The notes: generated from the sequence alone by a model not told the origin. Shown: positions 16,908 through 25,170, counted from the stretch's first letter. The stretch is DNA of 64,000 bases from Marivivens geojensis (GCF_023540835.1 NZ_JALKCU010000001.1:1331026-1395025), one strand, 5' to 3'. Program-made: numbers and translations.

Positions 16908-18304
16908 TGTGCGGCCTCCTTTTGTGGTAAAGAACGGGCGACCTGAACCGCATGGCGCGGGGCAAGTCCGTAAAAGGTGAGGGCAGGGCCAGTGAGGCCA
17001 GAGGTCGACATGGTCGGCTCTAGCTCGGCCAAGGTTGTGGCGATCACGCGGCTTTCAGGACGAGAAACGTTTTCGATGATGGTGACGGGCGTGTCTGCCG
17101 ATGCGCCGTGCATCAACAGGCGACCCTGAACAAAACGCGCGGCGCGTTTGCCCATGTAGATCGCGGCGACTTCGCCATCGCGGGCTAAACCACGCCAGTC
17201 CTGCTCGGCAAAGCCCTTCATGTCGTGACCTGTCAGCAGACGAACCGATCCGTTGCGACCGCGTTTCGTCAGGCTCTGCCCAATTTGGGCAACAGCAGCA
17301 GAGGCCGCAGTGATGCCGGGCACGATGCGGTAGCTGATCCCAGCCGCCTCAATCGCTTCGATTTCTTCGTCCAAACGACCAAAGACAGTCGGATCACCCG
17401 ATTTCAGGCGCACAACATGGTGGCCGTCTTTCGCGTGCTCGACGATCAGACCGTTGATGTCGTCCTGAGAGGTCGAAACGCCGAAACCCTCTTTGCCCAC
17501 ATCGACCATGATCGCTTCACGGCGGGCCAGTTCGAGGATTTCAGGTGCAACCAGACGGTCGTAGATCACGACGTCAGCCTCATCCAGCGCCTTGCGAGAC
17601 TTGAGCGTCAGCAATTCTGGATCACCCGGACCTGCGCCAACGAGGTCAACATGACCTTCGCGGGACTTTGCCATCACATGACGATCTAGCGTAGCCTCAA
17701 GCGCCGACTGCGCACCAGCCTCACCGTCTGTCTCAACAGCTTTGGGGCCCGTGTTGAAATAGTAATCCGCCCAGAAATCACGGCGCTTGCGGCCCATCGG
17801 CAAAATGTCCACCGCATGACGGAACGCCTTACCCACCCGTGCCAAAAGGCCGAGGTTGGATGGTAAACGTGCCTCAAGGTCTGCCTTGATCGCGCGCGCC
17901 AGAACAGGGGCCGCGCCCTCGGTGCCAATCGCAATCGTTACAGGATCACGGTCCACAATTGCAGGCGTGATAAAGTCCGACCCATGTAAATCGTCCACGA
18001 TATTCACGATCGCACCTTCGCTGCGGGCAATACGTGCGACACGGGCGTCTTCGACGGCATCTTCGTTCGCCGCATAAACCAACCGTGCGCAGAGTGTATC
18101 ACCGTGATCGAATGCCCGCTGAACCAGCGCCAGGCGACTCTCAGCCGCCATGCGCAGAAGATCAGGATGCGGTGCATCTGCGAAAACTGTGATCTTACCC
18201 TCAGTCTTGAGCAAGAGACGCAATTTCGCCAGTGCCGCCTCGCCACCGCCCGTCAGGACGATGCGGCGGTGTGTGACCGATAGAAAGATTGGAAAGTGCT
18301 GCAT
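16904..18304 (-). CDS. cysG: Siroheme synthase CysG (multifunctional)
   Basis: A 466-residue fusion. The N-terminal precorrin-2 dehydrogenase/ferrochelatase half shows VLTGGGEAALAKLRLLL (about 16-32), NIVDDLHGSDFITPAIVDRD and IAIGTEGAAPVLAR. The C-terminal SAM:uroporphyrinogen III methyltransferase half shows VDLVGAGPGDPELLTLK, ADVVIYDRLV, VRLKSGDPTVFGR and VVPGITAASA. It converts uroporphyrinogen III to siroheme for CysI. It is the first gene of the operon, transcribed divergently from the Lrp/AsnC gene. Confidence 0.95.
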   Translation of the reverse strand: MQHFPIFLSVTHRRIVLTGGGEAALAKLRLLLKTEGKITVFADAPHPDLLRMAAESRLALVQRAFDHGDTLCARLVYAANEDAVEDARVARIARSEGAIVNIVDDLHGSDFITPAIVDRDPVTIAIGTEGAAPVLARAIKADLEARLPSNLGLLARVGKAFRHAVDILPMGRKRRDFWADYYFNTGPKAVETDGEAGAQSALEATLDRHVMAKSREGHVDLVGAGPGDPELLTLKSRKALDEADVVIYDRLVAPEILELARREAIMVDVGKEGFGVSTSQDDINGLIVEHAKDGHHVVRLKSGDPTVFGRLDEEIEAIEAAGISYRIVPGITAASAAVAQIGQSLTKRGRNGSVRLLTGHDMKGFAEQDWRGLARDGEVAAIYMGKRAARFVQGRLLMHGASADTPVTIIENVSRPESRVIATTLAELEPTMSTSGLTGPALTFYGLAPRHAVQVARSLPQKEAAQ

Positions 18305-18317
18305 GGGACGCTCCGGT

Positions 18318-18380
18318 TTCTATCCGGATATATAGAATAATATCCCCCTTTTTGCCTATTGCGTCCGGTGAATAAGGACG
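18318..18380. promoter_or_regulatory. Divergent cysG / lrp control region with inverted repeats
   Basis: The 134-base gap between cysG and the Lrp/AsnC gene holds TTCTAT/ATAGAA arms (18318-18337, 8-base spacer) and CGTCC/GGACG arms (18362-18380). AsnC-family proteins bind imperfect palindromes, so autoregulation and control of the cys operon are plausible. Neither repeat was tested against a known site. Confidence 0.4.
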
Positions 18381-18438
18381 TATGTTCCCCTTAGGCGTCC
18401 AGTGGTGACGTTTGTTCCAATCCAGCGAGGAATACAGA

Positions 18439-18900
18439 ATGGCGTTTCGGTTAGACGATATGGATCGGAAAATCCTCAAGGAGCTTCAGGCCGACGCAGC
18501 GCAGTCGCTCGACGATATTGCCCGCAATGTGGGGTCCTCAAAGACGCCTGTTTGGAATCGTATCCGCAAGATGAAAGAGGCCAATATCATTGGTCGTCAG
18601 ACGGTGTTTCTGGATGCAGAGGCTCTTGGGTTCGAGGCTTGTTTCTTTGTCCTGATCCGTACGAGCGAACACGAGGCCGATTGGCAGCGCAAATTCCTCT
18701 CCGCGTTGCAGGCCCGTCCCGAGGTTCAAGAGGCGCACCGTCTTGCCGGGGACATCGACTACATCCTTAAGGTCCGCGTGAAAAACGCCCGCGCTTATGA
18801 CGAATTCTATCAGGCTCTGATTTCAGAGGTGCGGATCCACAACGTGACTGCGCTGTTGTCTATGGAAGAGATCAAGTCGACGCTTGAGCTGCCGTTGTAA
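18439..18900 (+). CDS. Lrp/AsnC-family transcriptional regulator
   Basis: A 153-residue feast/famine regulator. The N-terminal HTH is FRLDDMDRKILKELQADAAQSLDDIARNVGSSKTPVWNRIRKM (residues 3-45), followed by the RAM effector domain with FEACFFVLIRTSEHE and AHRLAGDIDYILKVRVKNARAYDEFY. The ATG at 18439 has GCGAGGAATACAG ahead; an in-frame ATG 27 bases upstream lacks a site. It diverges from cysG and is therefore the likely regulator of the sulfur operon, responding to an unknown amino acid or sulfur metabolite. Its last 29 bases overlap the converging P450 gene. Confidence 0.9.
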   Translation: MAFRLDDMDRKILKELQADAAQSLDDIARNVGSSKTPVWNRIRKMKEANIIGRQTVFLDAEALGFEACFFVLIRTSEHEADWQRKFLSALQARPEVQEAHRLAGDIDYILKVRVKNARAYDEFYQALISEVRIHNVTALLSMEEIKSTLELPL

Positions 18901-20053
18901 CCATCAACCGATCCAAACCGTGGAAATGATAGAGATCCGCGTAGGTCGCGGACTCTGTCATCCTTAGGTCAGGGCAGCGGGTAAATAGCGCATCAAGGGC
19001 GAGATGAACCTCCATCCGTGCGAGTGGCGCGCCGACGCAGAAATGGATGCCGCCGCCAAAGCTGGCGTTCACGGGGCCGTTGCGATCAGGATCGAACGTG
19101 TTGGGGTCGGGGTAGGCCGCAGGATCACGGTTCGCGCTTGCCAACAGACACCCCACTTCATCCCCGCGTTTAAAGTCATGACCAAAAATCGTCACGTCCT
19201 CATAGACCCAACGCATGAACATATGGAGCGGTGGATCGAAGCGCAGGATTTCTTCGGCGGTTGCGGGTGTCATATCTGGTTTTTCGTTTTCAATCAGGGC
19301 CTTGATGCCATTTCCTAAACTATGAACCGTGGCTTCATGCCCCGCGTTCAACAGCACCATGACAGTCGCAATCAATTCGTCCGAGGTCAGCTTTTCACCC
19401 TCGGCCTCAGCCGCGATGAGGTCAGACAAGAGGTCGGATTTAGGGGCCTTCCGTCGAGCCGCAATATAGTCGGTCAGGAAGGCGCGGAATTCGAGCGTCG
19501 CAGCGATAGCGGCCGCTTCAATCGCGGGAGTGCGGCGTGCCTGATACATCGCGACCATATCGTTCGACCACCGCAGCAAGTCAGAGGCGCGATCCTCTGG
19601 CACGCCGAGCAATCGGCAGATCACGATCACAGGGATTGGCCGCGCAAAGGCATCGATGATGTCAAACGGCCCCTCAGGGAACTGATCAATCAGATCGTTC
19701 GCCAGTTCACTGATCATCGGCCCCAAGGACGCAATCCCGCGCGACGTAAACGCTCGTATGACCAGTGCCCTCAGCTTCGTATGTCGAGGCGGCTCCAATT
19801 CCAGCATAGAGTGCGCTTCGATGTCATAGAAGGGGCGCAGGTGGTCAGGAACGGCACGCGCGAATTCGGCGGGTGCTTCGCGCCCAAATCGTCGATCCTT
19901 CAGGATTGTCGTCACGGCCTTGTGGGATGTGGCGCAAACTATGTCGTAGTCGGTCCAATAGACCAAATCACCGGCCTCACGCATCCGATCATAAAGCGGA
20001 TAAGGGTTTTGGACAAAATCGGGATCGGTCGGGGATTGGTCGAAACGTTGCAT
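18872..20053 (-). CDS. Cytochrome P450
   Basis: A soluble bacterial P450 of 393 residues. The I-helix oxygen-activation motif appears as LNAGHEATVHSLGNG, the K-helix ExxR as EEILRFDPPLHMFMRW, and the heme-binding loop as FGGGIHFCVGAPLARME with the axial cysteine. The usual Thr of the I helix follows the AGHEAT pattern. No redox partner lies next to it and the substrate is unknown. The ATG at 20053 (MQRFDQSPTDPDFVQNPYP) matches family starts; a TTG 30 bases upstream is also in frame. It is divergent from dctB and overlaps the 3' end of the Lrp gene. Confidence 0.92.
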   Translation of the reverse strand: MQRFDQSPTDPDFVQNPYPLYDRMREAGDLVYWTDYDIVCATSHKAVTTILKDRRFGREAPAEFARAVPDHLRPFYDIEAHSMLELEPPRHTKLRALVIRAFTSRGIASLGPMISELANDLIDQFPEGPFDIIDAFARPIPVIVICRLLGVPEDRASDLLRWSNDMVAMYQARRTPAIEAAAIAATLEFRAFLTDYIAARRKAPKSDLLSDLIAAEAEGEKLTSDELIATVMVLLNAGHEATVHSLGNGIKALIENEKPDMTPATAEEILRFDPPLHMFMRWVYEDVTIFGHDFKRGDEVGCLLASANRDPAAYPDPNTFDPDRNGPVNASFGGGIHFCVGAPLARMEVHLALDALFTRCPDLRMTESATYADLYHFHGLDRLMVTTAAQAST

Positions 20054-20111
20054 AGCGCAACTTTGACGATCCTCTCTGGTCAAGACAAGCGGGATTTTCT
20101 ACTCTGCCCCA

Positions 20112-21872
20112 ATGCGTTCGAGCCTCTCTCACCGTCTAATCGCCGTTGCCCTGTTTTCGGGGTTTTTGGGCGTTTTGACGGGGGCTGTGTGGTGGTGGGG
20201 CTATGGCGCGGCCTTGGATCAATTGGCGCGACGGGGCCGGTCGGACTTGGCCTTGGCTGCCGACCGATTGACCAGCGAATTACAGAGCTTTCGTGAGCTC
20301 GCGGCCCTCGTGTCGGATCATCCTGTGGTCGGAGTCGCCTTGGCGGGGTGGGACGCGAAATCCACGCTTGCGCAGATTGCCGATAAAACGGGCGCTCTCG
20401 ATGTGACGGTGTCGAACACGGAAGGCGACGTTCTGGCCAGCGCCCGTGGGATAGCGGCGCCACAGGTCGATCGCTACGGGTTCAAACGCGCAATGAGCGG
20501 CGCACTAGGCGTCGATCACTATTTCAGCGAACCCTTCGGGCGGCGTGTGTTCACCTTTACCTCGCCCGTTTTCAGCACCGAAGGTCCCGTTGTGGGCGCG
20601 GTAACTGTCACCGTCGACGTCGAAGCGATCGAGGCCTCGTGGCGCGGCGATCGTCCTGCGGTTCTGTTCACCGATGAGTTGGACGTTGTCTTTGTCTCAA
20701 ACCGTTCTGAATTGGTGTTCCGTTCGCGATCGAATGACATTTCCGCTGCGGCTGACAGCGATGACTACCGCGCCGACGACATTGCGCCGTTCTTTGACTA
20801 CGACAGCAGGATGCGTGGACCACATGATATCTGGGCAATCGATGGCGGGCGTTACCTCCCGAATGAAGCGCTGCATTTGACGCTCAGTATGCCAACCGTT
20901 GGCCTGATGGGGGAGGCACTGTTGGATGTGGCTCCTGCAAGGCAGATCGCGGGGCTTCAAGCCGCAGTTGCGGCGGCGTTGTCACTGGCGTTCGGCGCAT
21001 TGTTGTTTCTGGCGACTGAACGGCGGCGGACATTGGCGCGGGCAAACCAATTGCTTGAGGCGCGAGTGAAACGGCGGACGTCAGAGCTAGAAGCCGTTGC
21101 CGTGAATCTCCGTCGTGAGGTGGCTGAACGCACCGCAGCAGAGGCGCGGTTGAAAAAGGCGCAGGATGATCTGGTGCAAGCGGGCAAGCTATCGGCCTTG
21201 GGGCAAATGTCGGCTGGCATCAGTCATGAATTGAACCAACCGCTCATGGCGATCCGATCTTTTGCTGAAAACGCCGAAGCGTTTCTTGAACGGGGCAACC
21301 CCGAACGGGCCGCCGAAAACCTGAATCGTATTTCTGAACTTGTCCGCCGCATGGGGCGCATCATTCGAAACCTGCGGGCCTTTTCTCGTCAAGAGAGCGA
21401 ACCGCTCACCAATGTTGAGGTTGGCGCCGCGATTGAAGCCGCGATGGAGATGGCTGCAACCAAAGCACGCCAAGAAGGCGCGGTTTTGCACTGGAAAAAA
21501 ACCGATGCACCGATTTGGGTTAGGGCAGGGGAAGTGCGCTTGCAGCAGGTGGTGTTGAACCTCATTTCCAACGCCATCGACGCGATGGAAGGCCAAGATG
21601 ATAAGGCTGTGCATATCGACGTGATGGTAGGGGATCGTGTGACGGTTTCTGTGCGTGATGCAGGGCCCGGGATTGCAGAGCCTGAAAAGATCTTTGATCC
21701 GTTCTATTCGACCAAACAGGTTGGTGCTGCCGAAGGCATGGGGCTGGGCCTTTCGATTTCCTATGGTCTGGTGCAGAGTTTTGGCGGCGCAATACGTGGT
21801 CGCAATCATCCCGAGGGCGGTGCTATATTTACCGTTGAATTGGACGCTACAAAAGGACGGGACGCAGCATGA
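20112..21872 (+). CDS. dctB: DctB-like sensor histidine kinase
   Basis: A 586-residue membrane kinase. Membrane segments lie at about 9-29 and 280-300 and flank a large periplasmic PAS-like sensor resembling C4-dicarboxylate sensors. A coiled coil (310-355) leads to the H-box SALGQMSAGISHELNQPLMA with phosphoacceptor His372. The ATPase motifs are LISNAIDAME (N), VRDAGPGI (G1), IFDPFYSTK (F) and GMGLGLSISYG (G2). It overlaps the dctD-like gene by 4 bases, and a TRAP transporter follows, so it probably senses that transporter's substrate. The exact ligand is not readable from sequence. Confidence 0.9.
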   Translation: MRSSLSHRLIAVALFSGFLGVLTGAVWWWGYGAALDQLARRGRSDLALAADRLTSELQSFRELAALVSDHPVVGVALAGWDAKSTLAQIADKTGALDVTVSNTEGDVLASARGIAAPQVDRYGFKRAMSGALGVDHYFSEPFGRRVFTFTSPVFSTEGPVVGAVTVTVDVEAIEASWRGDRPAVLFTDELDVVFVSNRSELVFRSRSNDISAAADSDDYRADDIAPFFDYDSRMRGPHDIWAIDGGRYLPNEALHLTLSMPTVGLMGEALLDVAPARQIAGLQAAVAAALSLAFGALLFLATERRRTLARANQLLEARVKRRTSELEAVAVNLRREVAERTAAEARLKKAQDDLVQAGKLSALGQMSAGISHELNQPLMAIRSFAENAEAFLERGNPERAAENLNRISELVRRMGRIIRNLRAFSRQESEPLTNVEVGAAIEAAMEMAATKARQEGAVLHWKKTDAPIWVRAGEVRLQQVVLNLISNAIDAMEGQDDKAVHIDVMVGDRVTVSVRDAGPGIAEPEKIFDPFYSTKQVGAAEGMGLGLSISYGLVQSFGGAIRGRNHPEGGAIFTVELDATKGRDAA

Positions 21873-23104
21873 GCGCGAGACATGTTCTCTTGGTCGATGA
21901 CGACAAAGAAGTGCGCGAGGCACTGGGGCAGACGCTCGAACTGGCCGATCTGAAACCGATCCTTGCAGGGTCGTTCATTGAGTCCAAAGACCACATAGCA
22001 AAGTCGTTTAACGGTGTCGTCGTCACTGATGTGCGGATGCCCGGCAAGGACGGGTTCCAGCTTTTGGAATTTGCGCAATCGGTCGATCGTGAACTGCCCG
22101 TGATCCTTTTGACGGGTGAGGCTGACGTGCCGATGGCGGTGCGAGGTATCTCTGGTGGTGCGTTCAGTTTTCTGGAAAAACCATGTTCGCCCAAAGATTT
22201 GCTGGCCACTGTTGAACGTGCGCTCAAAACCCGAAACCTAATCCTAGAGAACCGTCGTCTCCGCCGCGAGGTCGAGACGGGCGATGCGGCGGCACGGCTG
22301 TTGCGCGGGCAATCGGAACACTCTCATAAAATGCGGGAGGCCGCGCGTGCGGTTGCTCGGACGACTGCCGACGTGTTGATTACGGGCGAACCGGGGGTCG
22401 GGACGGCTAAGATGGCAGAGGTGGTGCACCTCTTGTCTGTTGGGTCGAACGCGCCGTTCCTTAAATTCTCGGCCGCCTCCATGACGGGCGAGACGCTGGC
22501 GGTCGCGCTGCGGGATGCGGCGGATGGGTCGATCTTTTTGGACGAGGTGTTGCGGTTGTCACCCGCCGCGCAATTTGCGCTCCTTGACGCGATGGAAGGG
22601 CATGATCGGCCTCGTATCATTGCGGGCACATATGCCGACCTTTCCAAAGAGGTAGAAGAGGGACGGTTTTCGCCCGACTTGTTCTATAGGTTGCAGGCGG
22701 CAACCATTCGTATTCCGCCGCTGCGGGAACGTCCCGAAGATATTCCAGTGCTGTTCCGTCACTACGTCGATATCGCCTGTGAGCAATCTGACCTTCCTGT
22801 GCCAGAGATCACGCCAGAAGTGATTTCAAAACTTATGGCCCAAGATTGGCCGGGCAATGCACGGTCCCTGATGAATGCAGCTATGCGCTTTGCTATGGGG
22901 CTGTCGGATGGCGAAGGGACACATGCCGAAGAATTGGGTCTTGCCGAACAAATGGCACAGGTTGAACGGTCACTTATCATAGCAGCGCTGACCCGTCACA
23001 ACGGCAATGCGACTGTCGCGGCAAAGCACCTGAAACTGCCGCGAAAGACTTTCTACGACAAACTCGCAAAGCACGCGATTAAGGCCGAGCTTTACCGCGA
23101 TTGA
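21869..23104 (+). CDS. dctD: DctD-like response regulator with a degenerate sigma-54 AAA+ domain
   Basis: A 411-residue protein with a receiver domain (acidic DDD at 10-12, phosphoacceptor Asp54 in VVTDVRMPG, Lys104), a central AAA+ domain and a C-terminal Fis-type HTH (about 375-405, NATVAAKHLKLPRKTFYDKL). The AAA+ part is unusual. Walker A reads GEPGVGTAK (173-181), so Thr replaces the expected Lys. The GAFTGA sigma-54 contact loop and its surroundings are missing between FSAAS (200-204) and Walker B SIFLDEV (221-227). The arginine-finger region PPLRERPEDIP is kept. It may therefore act without sigma-54, as reported for NtrC of Rhodobacter capsulatus, which also lacks GAFTGA. The dctPQM promoter is its likely target. 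Confidence 0.88.
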   Translation: MSARHVLLVDDDKEVREALGQTLELADLKPILAGSFIESKDHIAKSFNGVVVTDVRMPGKDGFQLLEFAQSVDRELPVILLTGEADVPMAVRGISGGAFSFLEKPCSPKDLLATVERALKTRNLILENRRLRREVETGDAAARLLRGQSEHSHKMREAARAVARTTADVLITGEPGVGTAKMAEVVHLLSVGSNAPFLKFSAASMTGETLAVALRDAADGSIFLDEVLRLSPAAQFALLDAMEGHDRPRIIAGTYADLSKEVEEGRFSPDLFYRLQAATIRIPPLRERPEDIPVLFRHYVDIACEQSDLPVPEITPEVISKLMAQDWPGNARSLMNAAMRFAMGLSDGEGTHAEELGLAEQMAQVERSLIIAALTRHNGNATVAAKHLKLPRKTFYDKLAKHAIKAELYRD

Positions 23105-23147
23105 TCACGGTTTGATCTCTTTTTGGTGATTCACACTTCGTTTGGGG

Positions 23148-23165
23148 TGTGCGGATTTCCGCACA
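23148..23165. promoter_or_regulatory. Upstream palindrome 1 of the TRAP operon
   Basis: TGTGCGGATTTCCGCACA is a perfect palindrome with 8-base arms around TT, about 210 bases upstream of dctP. A second, weaker copy is centred 34 bases downstream. The form resembles the tandem upstream activator sites of DctD in rhizobia (recalled, not searched), so it is the likely binding site of the DctD-like regulator. Confidence 0.7.
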
Positions 23166-23181
23166 TCCAGCGCTAACAGTG

Positions 23182-23199
23182 TGTGTGGATTTCCGCCAC
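23182..23199. promoter_or_regulatory. Upstream palindrome 2 of the TRAP operon
   Basis: TGTGTGGATTTCCGCCAC keeps the core GGATTTCC and most of the first palindrome. Its centre lies 34 bases from that of site 1, roughly three helical turns. It is probably the weaker half of a cooperative pair. Confidence 0.6.
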
Positions 23200-23227
23200 T
23201 TTGCAGCCGCAGAACGGGCGGATGGGA

Positions 23228-23247
23228 AAGTTGACTGCTGTCAACTT
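23228..23247. promoter_or_regulatory. Third inverted repeat, overlapping a possible -35 element
   Basis: AAGTTGAC (23228-23235) and GTCAACTT (23240-23247) form perfect 8-base arms around TGCT. The TTGACT inside resembles a sigma-70 -35 box, with A/T-rich TAAATAAAA following. I saw no clear -24/-12 sigma-54 promoter between here and dctP. It could be the operator of another regulator. Confidence 0.45.
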
Positions 23248-23376
23248 GTTGTAAATAAAAGGTTAATAGCGAAGTATGCGCCCAGCGCAATATAGCCTTG
23301 CGTGGTTTGCCTAGCTGTCGCTTTTTATTGTCACCCGCCCTCAATGGGGCGATCGAATATCCTTTGGGAGGAACAA

Positions 23377-24393
23377 ATGAAATTCATGAAATACGCGGTA
23401 TCCGCCGCTGCTTTGGCTGTTGCTGCAAACGCTGCTTATGCTGACCCGATGGGCTGTGACGAAGGCGAGATCGTCGTCAAATTCGCGCACGTGACCAACA
23501 CCGACAAGCACCCCAAGGGGATCGCTGCAAGCCTGCTCCAGTCGCGTGTAAACGCTGAGATGGACGGCACGATGTGCGTCGAAGTTTACCCGAACTCGAC
23601 CCTCTACAACGATGACCAAGTTCTCGAAGCGATGCTTCAGGGTGACGTTCAGCTCGCTGCACCGTCGCTGTCGAAGTTCGAAACCTTCACCAAACAATTC
23701 CGCATCTTCGACCTCCCGTTCATGTTTGTGAACATCGAAGCTGTTGACGCATTCCAATCGTCTGACACTGGTCAGGCAATGCTCGACTCCATGCAGCGCC
23801 GTGGCCTGCAGGGTCTGGGTTTCTGGCACAACGGTCTGAAGCAGTTCTCGGCGAACGTTCCGCTGATCGCACCTGAGGATGCTGCTGGCCTGAAATTCCG
23901 CGTCCAGACCTCGGACGTTCTGGTTGCTCAGATGGAAGCACTGAACGCGTCGCCGCAGCCGATGGCATTCTCCGAAGTTTACGGCGCGCTTCAAACTGGC
24001 GTCGTTGACGGTCAAGAGAACACCTGGTCGAACGTTTATGGTCAGAAGTTCTTTGAAGTTCAGGACGGCACCACTGAAACCAACCACGGTGTTCTGGACT
24101 ACCTCGTTGTGGCTTCGGTTGACTGGCTCGACAGCCTTGATCCGGCGACCCGTGATCAGTTCCTGACCATCTTCAACGAAGTGACCACCGAGCGTAACGC
24201 TGCTGTTGGCCAAGTCGACGCAGAAGCACGTCAGGCGATCATCGATGCTGGCGGCGAAATCCGCGTTCTGACACCAGAGCAGCGTCAAGCTTGGGTTGAT
24301 GCGATGCAGCCGGTTTGGGCGAAGTTCCTTGAGGACGTAGGCCAAGAAAACATCGACGCTGCACAGGCATTCAACGCTCAGTTCGGCGGTTAA
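23377..24393 (+). CDS. dctP: TRAP transporter solute-binding protein DctP
   Basis: A 338-residue periplasmic binding protein. The signal peptide MKFMKYAVSAAALAVAANAAYA is followed by the mature DctP fold: VVKFAHVTNTDKHPKGIAASLLQ, VEVYPNSTLYND, LPFMFVN, GLGFWHNGLKQFSAN, the conserved Arg of LKFRVQTS that contacts a carboxylate, and GVVDGQENTWSNVY. The substrate is probably a C4-dicarboxylate or other organic acid. The start at 23377 follows TTTGGGAGGAACAA; an upstream in-frame start would remove the signal peptide from the terminus. It is the first gene of dctPQM. Confidence 0.95.
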   Translation: MKFMKYAVSAAALAVAANAAYADPMGCDEGEIVVKFAHVTNTDKHPKGIAASLLQSRVNAEMDGTMCVEVYPNSTLYNDDQVLEAMLQGDVQLAAPSLSKFETFTKQFRIFDLPFMFVNIEAVDAFQSSDTGQAMLDSMQRRGLQGLGFWHNGLKQFSANVPLIAPEDAAGLKFRVQTSDVLVAQMEALNASPQPMAFSEVYGALQTGVVDGQENTWSNVYGQKFFEVQDGTTETNHGVLDYLVVASVDWLDSLDPATRDQFLTIFNEVTTERNAAVGQVDAEARQAIIDAGGEIRVLTPEQRQAWVDAMQPVWAKFLEDVGQENIDAAQAFNAQFGG

Positions 24394-24429
24394 TCTATCT
24401 GGGCTGGCTTCGGCTGGCCCAGCTCTATC

Positions 24430-24460
24430 GGCGGGCGCTGCACTGGTGCCCGCCTTTTTT
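24430..24460 (+). terminator. Intercistronic terminator between dctP and dctQ
   Basis: GGCGGGC (24430-24436) pairs with GCCCGCC (24448-24454) and is followed by six T residues. It sits inside the operon, so it probably acts as a partial terminator or 3' stabiliser that yields more DctP than membrane subunits, a common TRAP arrangement. Confidence 0.75.
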
Positions 24461-24485
24461 ACATCCAATGGTGTAGGGGACTGTC

Positions 24486-25166
24486 ATGGCGACAAAATAT
24501 GTGCCCAAGGGGCCCGTATCGCGGGCAATCCACGAATTCGAAGAGACCTTTATCGCGCTCCTCTTGGGGCTAATGACATTGGTGACTTTTGCGAACGTGG
24601 TGCTGCGATATGCATTTAACTCTCAGTTGATCTGGGGGCTTGAGCTGGTTTTGATCCTGTTTGCGTGGCTTGTGCTGTTTGGCATCAGCTATGGTTTCAA
24701 GGTGACGATGCATTTGGGCGTGGACGCTATCTTGGCGATCGTGAACCCGCGGGTTCGGTTCGTTATGTCGTTGATAGCGGCTCTGATCACCTTGGCGTAT
24801 ATGCTGCTCCTGCTCAAAGGGGCTTGGGATTACTGGGCGCCGTTTGCGGGCTTTGATGCCACCAGCGGTCGTTGGTTCCCCACAGGGTTCGAAAACACCC
24901 GCGATCAAGGCTGGTATGAAACCGAGCAGATCCCGATCCCGTTCCTGCAAGGCTGGCTGGAAAACACCTTTAACGTAGGCGAAGCCTACGAAAAGATGCC
25001 CCGCCTTGTTCCGTATTTCATTTTGCCGTTCGGCGCATTCCTGATGGTTGTTCGTGTGATCGAAGCCACCCTGCGTCTGATCAAGGCCGGTGACGGTTCC
25101 CTGATCGTCAGCCACGAAGCCGAGGATGCCGTCGAAGAAGTCGCGGCCCTCAATAAGGAGAACTGA
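24486..25166 (+). CDS. dctQ: TRAP transporter small membrane subunit DctQ
   Basis: A 226-residue integral membrane protein with about four transmembrane helices: FIALLLGLMTLVTFANVVLRY, WGLELVLILFAWLVLFG, FVMSLIAALITLAYMLLLL and a C-terminal YFILPFGAFLMVVRVIEA. The motif R(Y)xF…W..E matches DctQ. An insert of about 50 residues between helices 3 and 4 (WAPFAGFDATSGRWFPTGFE…) makes it longer than usual, about 160-180 residues. It is followed 4 bases later by dctM. Confidence 0.9.
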   Translation: MATKYVPKGPVSRAIHEFEETFIALLLGLMTLVTFANVVLRYAFNSQLIWGLELVLILFAWLVLFGISYGFKVTMHLGVDAILAIVNPRVRFVMSLIAALITLAYMLLLLKGAWDYWAPFAGFDATSGRWFPTGFENTRDQGWYETEQIPIPFLQGWLENTFNVGEAYEKMPRLVPYFILPFGAFLMVVRVIEATLRLIKAGDGSLIVSHEAEDAVEEVAALNKEN

Positions 25167-25170
25167 TCCG

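Noticed and set aside
23341..24468. Minus-strand frame of 375 codons opposite dctP
   Set aside because: dctP is clear, with signal peptide and family motifs; the antisense frame has no start site or recognisable content.
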